NCBI GenBank assembly: GCA_902470765.1
Contig: CABRHW010000010.1
Location: 1 to 64,000 of the forward strand
DNA from: an uncultured Collinsella sp.
Lineage (GTDB): Bacteria > Actinomycetota > Coriobacteriia > Coriobacteriales > Coriobacteriaceae
DNA: 64,000 bases
Direction: 5' to 3'
This document shows, one piece after another, positions 57,949 through 64,000 of this stretch (its first letter is position 1; each line of letters starts with the position of its first letter). Below the pieces are notes generated by a model that had not been told where the DNA came from, did not search any database, and saw only the letters and a program-made list of their open reading frames with translations. Made by a program: the position numbers and the translations under genes.

Positions 57949-57996
57949 GTGGGAAAATACCTGCTCAGTTGTGATTTATGGTGCTGGGAGGCGCTT

Positions 57997-59181
57997 GTGG
58001 GCAAGGCTAAGGCTAAAGCGAAGAAAAAGACGACGGGGGCGCGGGCTAAGCGCGATCGTCGTCGGAAGCTCGCGACCGAGGCTCCCGCATCTGCTGAGGA
58101 GTTGCTGGCGAGTGTACCGGGGCTTGACGCGCTGCGGGACGTTCCGGCGTTTGATGACCTGCCGGTCGATGAAGCCCAGCAGGCTGCCTTTGATGATTTC
58201 TGCGCGCATGTCGAGGAGCCCGAGCAGATGCAGCTTGGCGCCGTGGTGCGCTTGGATCGCGGGTTTCCACTGGTGGCGACTGCCGATGACACGTTTCGTG
58301 CCGAGCATGCTGTGGGGTTTGCCAAGTCACGCGGCGAGGACGAGGTCCTGCTGCCTGCCGTGGGCGATCGTGTGGCGGTGCGCCGCGCTCCCGGGCATGA
58401 TATGGGCGTGATTGAGTGCGTGCTGCCGCGCCGTACGAGCTTTGAGCGTTGGCGCGGCCGTGCCCGCGGGGAGCGTCAGGTGCTCTGCTCCAACGTGGAT
58501 AGCGTGCTAATCGTGCAGGCGCTCGGTGCCGGCGAGGTGCTGCTCGACCGCGTGGCGCGCTCGCTGGTGTTGGCGCTCGACTGCGATGCCGAACCGGTGG
58601 TGGTACTCACCAAAGCTGACCGCTGCGATGCCGAGGAACTCGAGCGCGATCTGGACCGCGTGCGCCGCCTGGTGGGTCCGGACGTGCGCGTGATCGTGAC
58701 GTCCTCTGCCGAGGGCCGCGGCCTGGACGAGGTCCGTGCCTGCGTGCCCGCCGGGAGCTGCGCCATGATTCTGGGCGAGTCGGGTGCCGGCAAGTCGACG
58801 CTGCTCAATGCGCTGCTGGGCCACGATACGTTGGCGACCGGCGGTGTGCGCGAACGCGACGATCAGGGCCGTCACACTACCGTCGCGCGCGTGATGGTGG
58901 CACTGCCGGGCGACGCCGGCGTGATCGCCGATGCCCCGGGCCTGCGCAGCCTGCCGCTCGTGGGTCACGAGCGGGGTCTGGCGCGCGCTTTCCCCGAGAT
59001 TGTCGAGGCATCGCGCGCGTGCCGGTTTGGCGATTGCACGCATGTCCATGAGCCGGGCTGCGCCGTTCGCGAGGCCGAGGACGCCGGGCAGATCGATAGC
59101 CTGCGTCTGGAAACGTTCCAAAACCTGGCGTCATCCATGCGCGTGAGCGCTCAAATGCTCGATCCCGATGTCCATCTGTAA
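57997..59181 (+). CDS. rsgA: Ribosome small-subunit GTPase RsgA
   Basis: RsgA is the circularly permuted GTPase that helps 30S maturation. The 394 residues begin with a Lys/Ala-rich basic tail (K-A-K-A-K-A-K-K-K), followed by an Ala/Asp-rich stretch and an OB fold (about 80-165). The permuted G domain has G4 L-T-K-A-D before G1 G-E-S-G-A-G-K-S-T and G3 D-A-P-G. The zinc site is C-R-F-G-D-C-T-H-V-H-E-P-G-C near residue 345. The N-terminus is about 60-70 residues longer than in typical RsgA. GTG 57997 follows GGGAGG (57986-57991) by 5 nt; an upstream ATG would fall inside the preceding terminator. Confidence 0.93.
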   Translation: MGKAKAKAKKKTTGARAKRDRRRKLATEAPASAEELLASVPGLDALRDVPAFDDLPVDEAQQAAFDDFCAHVEEPEQMQLGAVVRLDRGFPLVATADDTFRAEHAVGFAKSRGEDEVLLPAVGDRVAVRRAPGHDMGVIECVLPRRTSFERWRGRARGERQVLCSNVDSVLIVQALGAGEVLLDRVARSLVLALDCDAEPVVVLTKADRCDAEELERDLDRVRRLVGPDVRVIVTSSAEGRGLDEVRACVPAGSCAMILGESGAGKSTLLNALLGHDTLATGGVRERDDQGRHTTVARVMVALPGDAGVIADAPGLRSLPLVGHERGLARAFPEIVEASRACRFGDCTHVHEPGCAVREAEDAGQIDSLRLETFQNLASSMRVSAQMLDPDVHL

Positions 59182-59199
59182 TTGATTTTTCCTATGACA

Positions 59200-59233
59200 G
59201 CCGTCTCCCAACTGTTCGGGAGACGGCTTTTTT
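59200..59233 (+). terminator. Terminator of rsgA
   Basis: GCCGTCTCCC pairs perfectly with GGGAGACGGC, followed by six T. Confidence 0.92.
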
Positions 59234-59257
59234 GCTGCGGAAAAGCCTCGAAACATG

Positions 59258-59322
59258 CAGTTTGCTGATGTGCCGACCAAAACCTTGCCACGAGCTTGAC
59301 GGGCTGGTCAGCTTTTGGTCAG
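59258..59322 (+). promoter_or_regulatory. Shared intergenic motif, copy 2, and TTTGGTCAG site upstream of tad
   Basis: 59258-59282 matches 54841-54865 at 21 of 25 bases. TTTGGTCAG (59314-59322) is preceded by GGTCAGC, as in the region 25322-25352. Together they mark the likely control region of the tad cluster. Confidence 0.45.
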
Positions 59323-59433
59323 CGATTGGTTTGACATCGAAAACCAAGATCGCGATTGCGCCGCTTTGCGCTCTGACCGCCCAGACAATGGTGGTACGGG
59401 CATTCGCCCGGCACTGCCATGAGAGGAGCGGCC

Positions 59434-60093
59434 GTGAACAAGAGCAAGCGCATCGCCATCAGTCTGGTCACGGGCGTGCTCGCTGCTCTGCTTTGCATGG
59501 TTTACGGCTCGTCGATCCGCTCGCAAGCCGAACAGGTCCAGGCTGAGACCTTGGCCAAGTACGGTGGCGATCGCGTCGAGGTATGCGTCGCGGCGCGCGA
59601 TATCGATGTGGGCGAGACCCTCGATGAGACCAATGTCATAACCCAGGAATGGCTGACGAGCCTGCTGCCGCGTGACGCAGCGACCGAGCTGCGCCAGGTG
59701 CGCGGCGACGTGACGACTTCGCGTATTCCCAAAAACGCCGTGATCTGCAATGTCTACACCAAGGCCGAGAGCCGCAAGCTCGAGGTGCCTAAGGGCAAGG
59801 TCGCCGTTTCGGTGGCGGTCGATGCCGAGCACTCGGTCGGCGGTGCTACGGGCGTGGGCAGCTACGTGGATGTGTATGTGCAAAAAGACGGCGTAACCGA
59901 TCGGCTGTGCGGCGCGCACGTGATCGATACCAGTGAGGATTCCGGTGCCACGCGCGAGGGCAAGATCGAATGGGTGACGCTGGCGGCTGACCCCGAAGAC
60001 GTCAAGGAACTGCTGGGAGCCTCGGGCAAGGGAACGGTCAGCTTGACGATTCCCGCCACGGCGCGCGGCAAAAAGAGCGGAGGCGACGAGTGA
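59434..60093 (+). CDS. cpaB: SAF-domain protein, CpaB/RcpC-like (tad pilus assembly)
   Basis: The 219-residue protein has an N-terminal membrane anchor (about 6-28; I-A-I-S-L-V-T-G-V-L-A-A-L-L-C-M-V). A SAF-type domain follows with V-C-V-A-A-R-D-I-D-V-G-E-T-L-D near residue 49 and T-S-R-I-P-K-N-A-V near 95. CpaB/RcpC proteins lie outside the membrane and help assemble Flp pili. GTG 59434 follows AGAGGAG by 5 nt; ATG 59419 would overlap that site. It is the first gene of a tightly packed cluster and overlaps the next start. It is shorter than proteobacterial CpaB, as expected where no outer-membrane secretin is present. Confidence 0.75.
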   Translation: MNKSKRIAISLVTGVLAALLCMVYGSSIRSQAEQVQAETLAKYGGDRVEVCVAARDIDVGETLDETNVITQEWLTSLLPRDAATELRQVRGDVTTSRIPKNAVICNVYTKAESRKLEVPKGKVAVSVAVDAEHSVGGATGVGSYVDVYVQKDGVTDRLCGAHVIDTSEDSGATREGKIEWVTLAADPEDVKELLGASGKGTVSLTIPATARGKKSGGDE

Positions 60094-61742
60094 TGAAGGC
60101 AATCTGGCTTGCGTGCTGCGCGTGCGGCGATTACGGGCTGTTGCAGCGGGAAGTCGAGGGCCGTGATGTGGGTGCACAGGTGCTTCGCGTGGGTGACCTG
60201 GACGGGCTGGTTTCCATGGCGCGGGCGTTTCCGTCGCGCCGCGGGGCTGCCATCATCGCGGCGTCTCTGTTTGATACCGAAGATGTGCGCAAGACTGTTG
60301 CGCGCCTGACGGCCGAAGGCCGCGTGAGTCGCGTGGTCGTGTTGATAGAAGCGCTCGATCCGTCGGATATCGAGGGGCTGTTTCGCGCGGGGGCGACCGA
60401 GGTCATCGCTGCACACAGTATATGCGGCAACGGGCGCGCGGGCGAGGGAGCGGTTGATTCCGATCGGCGCATGACGATTGAGCCCGATGCTTTTGTTGAT
60501 AGGGAACCCGGGGCGCCTCGCGCTACAAGAGGCCCGCGTGTTGATGATTATGGAAAAGCGGAAGCCGAGCATGGTCGGCGCCCCCGGAACCCCCTTGTAC
60601 ACGATGACGCTGGAGGGCCGGCGCAGCATGCTGGCGATTCCCCGGCTGTAGATATGGGATACGTGCACGGCGTGAATCTGGCGGATGAACTCGATGAAGT
60701 TGAGGGCTTTGCCGGGTGCGGCGAGTTGTCGCTGATGCAGCATGAGCAGATTGCGCAGAACGAGCCTGCCTCGCAGACCGAACAAGCTGCCATGCCGGCT
60801 TGGACGCAGCGTGTGGTTGCGGCGGGGGAGACGGGGACGCTGTCACCGACGCCCGCCCCGCCGCCTCCGATGCCGCCGGCAGACGCTGCCGCTTCGCCGC
60901 ATCGAGCTCCGGTCATCTGCGCCATTTCGGGTTCGGGCGGTTGCGGCAAGTCGACGATCGTTGCCACCATGGCACACACATCGTCGCTGTTGGGCTTGCG
61001 TGCCGCCGTGCTCGACCTGGACCTGATGTTTGGAAACCTTTACGACTTGTTAGGTGTCGATGCTCCGCGCGATATGGCGGCACTTATCGAGCCGTCGGCG
61101 GCGGGCACGCTCGCCGAGCCGGATATCGTAGCCACATCGATGCGCGTGGCACCGGGCGTTACGCTCTGGGGTCCCGTCACGGCGCCCGAGCAAGCCGAGC
61201 TCATGGCACGTCCGGTGGAGCTACTGCTTGATGTTCTGCGTCGCGAATCCGACGTGGTCTTTATCGATACCTCGGTCTTTTGGGGCGACGCCGTGGCGGC
61301 TGCGGTGGCGGCGAGCGACCGTTGCCTGGTCGTTGGCGATGCGGCGGTGTCGTCCGCGGCATCGGCATCGCGCGTCATTGAACTGGCAGGTCGAGTAGGT
61401 GTGCCGCGCACGCGCATGAGCGCCGTGTTCAACCGGTTCGGTGCGCGCGGGGCAGACGAGGACGTCGCCATGCGCTTTGAGATTGCCTGTGCGTTGGGCT
61501 CCAAGATTCGTATCGCCGATGGCGGGCAGGATCTCGCCGCGCTCATGGCGTTTGGGCGCGCTGACGAGGCAGTGGGGCAGACCAGCGCTTTTGCGACTAG
61601 CGTGCGCGAGGCCACGCGCGAGATGCTCGTGGAACTGGGGTGCGCCGTCGGCCCTTGGAGCGATATGGTCGCCGACCGTGCAACGCGCACCGAACGCCCG
61701 CGTATCCGCCTTCCCTGGTCGCGCGAGGGTGATCAGCGATGA
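60093..61742 (+). CDS. cpaE: CpaE/TadZ-like ParA-family ATPase
   Basis: This 549-residue protein directs placement of the tad secretion machine. A receiver-like N-terminal domain (about 1-115) lacks a clear set of phosphorylation aspartates. A long charged, Pro/Ala-rich linker (about 116-268) precedes a MinD/ParA ATPase domain with Walker A I-S-G-S-G-G-C-G-K-S-T at 278-288. The usual first Lys of the deviant motif is replaced by Ser. V-L-D-L-D-L-M-F-G-N and V-V-F-I-D-T follow. ATG 60093 overlaps the cpaB stop; GTG 60090 is one codon earlier. GGAGG precedes both. The linker is unusually long, and high in Arg codons in its middle part. Confidence 0.85.
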   Translation: MKAIWLACCACGDYGLLQREVEGRDVGAQVLRVGDLDGLVSMARAFPSRRGAAIIAASLFDTEDVRKTVARLTAEGRVSRVVVLIEALDPSDIEGLFRAGATEVIAAHSICGNGRAGEGAVDSDRRMTIEPDAFVDREPGAPRATRGPRVDDYGKAEAEHGRRPRNPLVHDDAGGPAQHAGDSPAVDMGYVHGVNLADELDEVEGFAGCGELSLMQHEQIAQNEPASQTEQAAMPAWTQRVVAAGETGTLSPTPAPPPPMPPADAAASPHRAPVICAISGSGGCGKSTIVATMAHTSSLLGLRAAVLDLDLMFGNLYDLLGVDAPRDMAALIEPSAAGTLAEPDIVATSMRVAPGVTLWGPVTAPEQAELMARPVELLLDVLRRESDVVFIDTSVFWGDAVAAAVAASDRCLVVGDAAVSSAASASRVIELAGRVGVPRTRMSAVFNRFGARGADEDVAMRFEIACALGSKIRIADGGQDLAALMAFGRADEAVGQTSAFATSVREATREMLVELGCAVGPWSDMVADRATRTERPRIRLPWSREGDQR

Positions 61743-63067
61743 GCCTGCAAACGAGGATTAAGGCTGCTGGCGCTGCGGCGGCGGCAGCGCCTGTGGATGC
61801 GGGGCGTCGCCGCGCCGTGAAACGACGCACCAAGCGCGCCGTGATGGACCGCATGGGTTACGACGAAGTGGCGCGTATCAGCGCCTATATCGACCCGGCA
61901 CTTGCCCGCTCGGAATTGCGTCCCGCGGTGGAGGCGGCGCTCAATGTTGAGGAGCCGACCGATCTCGCGACGCCCGAGCGCGAGACCATCATCGACGAGA
62001 TTTTGGATGACGTGGTGGGCTTGGGGCCGTTGCAGCCGCTCATCGAGGACGACACCGTTACCGAGATCATGATCAACGGCTGCTGCTCGGCTTTCTTTGA
62101 ACGCGGCGGCGTCTTGTACCCCATCGAGCATGCGTTTGAGGACGACGAGCAGATCCGTGTGCTCATCGACCGTATCATCTCGCCGCTGGGCAGGCGCATC
62201 GACGAGCGCAGCCCCATCGTCAACGCCCGCCTCAAAACGGGCTATCGCGTCAACGCGGTGATTCCGCCTGTGGCGATTGACGGACCGATTCTCACCATCC
62301 GAAAGTTCTCGGACCGTATCTGCTCGCTGGACGAGCTCGTGGGGTTGGGATCGCTGCCGCTTTGGTATGCGCAGCTGCTGTCGTGTGCGGTGTCGCTGCG
62401 ACAGGACCTGGCGGTTGCGGGAGGCACGGGATCTGGTAAGACCACCCTGCTCAACGCGTTGTCATGTGAGATTTCCACCGGCGAGCGCATCGTGACGATC
62501 GAGGACTCTGCCGAGCTCAAGTTTGCGCATCATCCGCACGTGGTGCGCCTAGAGGCGCGCGAGGCTTCAATTGAGGGCGAGGGCGCGGTGACGATCCGCG
62601 ACCTGGTAACTAATGCCCTACGCATGCGCCCCGACCGCATCGTGGTGGGCGAGGTGCGCGGTGCCGAGTGCTGCGACATGTTGCAGGCCATGAACACGGG
62701 CCACGACGGGTCGCTCACCACACTTCATGCGGGTTCAGAACAGGAGACCGTGGTGCGTCTGACGTTGCTTGCACGTTATGGCATCGATCTGCCGAGCGAG
62801 CTCATCGAGGAGCAGATTGCCATGGCGCTCGACGGCATCGTGATGTCCGAGCGTCACGCCGATGGCAGGCGTTTCGTCTCCTCGTATTCGGGGGTGCGAC
62901 GCGCCGCATCGGGTGGCGTAGAGCTCGAGCGCTATGTGACGTTCGATGCCGCCGAGCGCACCTGGACGCTTGACCGCGAGCCGCCGTTTATCGCAGAAGG
63001 CCTGCGGTCGGGGACGCTCACGCAAGAGGAGGTGGACGAATGGAGATCACTGTGCCCCTCGTCGTAG
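61739..63067 (+). CDS. cpaF: CpaF/TadA secretion ATPase
   Basis: This 442-residue hexameric ATPase powers assembly of the Flp pilus. An N-terminal basic region (R-R-R-A-V-K-R-R-T-K-R) is followed by the N-domain and Walker A G-G-T-G-S-G-K-T-T at 228-236. The Asp box is R-I-V-T-I-E-D-S-A-E, then Walker B region G-E-V-R-G-A-E and His box T-G-H-D-G-S-L-T-T-L-H-A. The ATG overlaps the cpaE stop by 4 bp and the C-terminus overlaps tadB by 28 bp, indicating strong coupling. Identification is firm. Confidence 0.95.
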   Translation: MSLQTRIKAAGAAAAAAPVDAGRRRAVKRRTKRAVMDRMGYDEVARISAYIDPALARSELRPAVEAALNVEEPTDLATPERETIIDEILDDVVGLGPLQPLIEDDTVTEIMINGCCSAFFERGGVLYPIEHAFEDDEQIRVLIDRIISPLGRRIDERSPIVNARLKTGYRVNAVIPPVAIDGPILTIRKFSDRICSLDELVGLGSLPLWYAQLLSCAVSLRQDLAVAGGTGSGKTTLLNALSCEISTGERIVTIEDSAELKFAHHPHVVRLEAREASIEGEGAVTIRDLVTNALRMRPDRIVVGEVRGAECCDMLQAMNTGHDGSLTTLHAGSEQETVVRLTLLARYGIDLPSELIEEQIAMALDGIVMSERHADGRRFVSSYSGVRRAASGGVELERYVTFDAAERTWTLDREPPFIAEGLRSGTLTQEEVDEWRSLCPSS

Positions 63068-63966
63068 GGGGCTTGGCAGGGCTTTCTGTCGCGACGGCGT
63101 GCGAGGTGGAACCTCGTGTGCCGCAGGTACCGCCGGCGGAGCTGGCACGTCAGGCGCTCGAGACGGTGGCAGAGAAGCTGCCGCGTGAGCTGGTGGAAAA
63201 CGATCTGCTGAAAAAGATCGCCCGTTCGTGGGCATCGCTGGCTCCGGCGCATCGCCTTGGCCTCGTGATCGAAGATGCTTCGGGGCGTTTGGCGTTTCTG
63301 CTGCTATCGAGCGGTGTCTGCTGCGTTTTACTAACGATGGTGTCGTTATCGCCCCTCGGATTTGTCTTGGGACTTGTTGCTCCGTTTGCCGTTGGCGCCG
63401 CCCGGGATGGCTTTGAGAGCCGGCGCGAGCAACACGATGCAGAAGAGGCGATGCCCGAGGCGTTTACCGCACTTTCCATGTCGCTTGCCTCGGGACATTC
63501 GCTGGCCCAGGGCATGCGCTTTGTGGGCGCTCATGCGCAAGAGCCGGTGCATACCGAGTTTTTGCGGGTGGCGGCGGCGATCGATTGCGGCATCTCGGCG
63601 ACCGACGCGCTCGATGACTTGCTCGTGCGCATCGACGCCCCCGGTCTTTCGCTTGTGACCTTGGCGCTTAAGGTGTCTCAGCGCACCGGCGCTCCGCTTG
63701 CCGACTTACTGTCCGAGGCGTCGAGCATGGTGGGGGAGCGCATTGAGCTCAAGCGCCGCCTGGATGTTAAGACGTCGCAGGCTCGCATGTCTGCGCATAT
63801 GGTCGCGGCGATGCCGGCGGGCATGTGCGCGGTGTTGGCGCTGCTTTCGGCAGATTTTCGTCGCGGTCTTGCGACGCCTGCCGGCGCGGGCGCTGTGGTG
63901 CTGGGTCTTGCCCTCAACGCCGTTGCCCTGGTGGTTATCCGGCGCATTATGCGGGTGGAGCTATGA
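63040..63966 (+). CDS. tadB: TadB-like type II secretion F-domain protein
   Basis: This 308-residue inner-membrane platform protein of the tad system starts with a hydrophobic N-terminus. A paired helix lies near 85-120, the T2SSF domain at about 135-260 (E-A-M-P-E-A-F-T-A-L-S-M-S-L-A-S-G-H-S-L), and two C-terminal helices follow. It would interact with CpaF at the base of the pilus machine. ATG 63040 follows AGGAGG. It overlaps cpaF and its stop overlaps the next ATG by 4 bp. Confidence 0.88.
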   Translation: MEITVPLVVGGLAGLSVATACEVEPRVPQVPPAELARQALETVAEKLPRELVENDLLKKIARSWASLAPAHRLGLVIEDASGRLAFLLLSSGVCCVLLTMVSLSPLGFVLGLVAPFAVGAARDGFESRREQHDAEEAMPEAFTALSMSLASGHSLAQGMRFVGAHAQEPVHTEFLRVAAAIDCGISATDALDDLLVRIDAPGLSLVTLALKVSQRTGAPLADLLSEASSMVGERIELKRRLDVKTSQARMSAHMVAAMPAGMCAVLALLSADFRRGLATPAGAGAVVLGLALNAVALVVIRRIMRVEL

Positions 63967-64000
63967 GCGCCCCGGTTGCAGTTGCGGCTTGCCTGTGCGC
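63963..64000 (+). CDS. Start of a tadC-like gene (truncated by window end)
   Basis: ATG 63963 overlaps the tadB stop (ATGA). The 12 visible codons read M-S-A-P-V-A-V-A-A-C-L-C, a hydrophobic N-terminus. Position and coupling suggest TadC, the second F-domain protein, but too little is present to prove it. Confidence 0.5.
   Translation, partial: MSAPVAVAACLC

Overview
The window is 64 kb of high-GC, densely coding DNA with strong Shine-Dalgarno sites (AAGGAG or GGAGG). Gene content and style point to a gut Coriobacteriia, most likely Collinsella or a close relative. The support is mannose-family PTS loci linked to SIS-domain sugar enzymes, several HutC-type GntR regulators, a monoderm tad cluster, a T-box on pheST and many short intergenic palindromes. 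The genus is inferred from overall character, not from a marker gene.

Layout. 0.2-8.2 kb: an ATP-grasp protein between two 32-bp direct repeats, mfd, a PAP2 phosphatase, a threonine-aldolase-like enzyme and a GNAT acetyltransferase. 8.2-16.2 kb: sugar locus 1, with a GntR regulator divergent from a SIS enzyme, then an EamA transporter, a mannose-family PTS (EIIAB, EIIC, EIID), a second SIS enzyme and a HAD phosphatase. 16.5-22.7 kb: YitT membrane protein, GntR, recQ, GntR and a third SIS enzyme. 22.8-30.4 kb: L-2-hydroxyacid dehydrogenase, metA, an AbiEi/DUF559-like gene between unusual repeats, 5-formyl-THF cyclo-ligase and an M16C protease. 30.6-35.4 kb: sugar locus 2 (GntR, EIIA, EIIB, SIS, EIIC, EIID). 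35.4-39.1 kb: small unknown genes, tRNA-Val and an EamA transporter. 39.2-49.0 kb: DUF4012 protein, glmM, M32 carboxypeptidase and the T-box-pheS-pheT unit. 49.3-53 kb: an ECF-type metal (probably nickel) importer behind a NikR-like operator, and a phospholipase-C-like protein. 53-59 kb: pyruvate kinase, a P2-type cation ATPase and rsgA. 59.4-64 kb: start of a tad/Flp pilus cluster (CpaB, CpaE, CpaF, TadB, start of TadC).

How the genes work together. The main theme is two PTS loci plus four SIS proteins and four HutC regulators. All four SIS proteins keep a Glu and a His exactly 16 residues apart, in the context E-M-x-Q/W ... F-H-G. This matches the catalytic pair reported, from memory, for the FraB-type 6-phospho-fructose-amino-acid deglycases. 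The simplest model is import and phosphorylation of Amadori-type or other amino-sugar conjugates by the PTS, deglycation by the SIS enzymes, and control by substrate-sensing GntR proteins. Shared operator-like motifs tie the loci together: ACGT-N5-ACGT at three sites, and GACGTTATAAT in both PTS loci.

The intergenic regions hold several families of palindromic elements: GGAC-type REP-like hairpins, long nested hairpins with conserved cores and variable arms, and one element with terminal inverted repeats. No transposase, CRISPR array, rRNA or prophage was seen.
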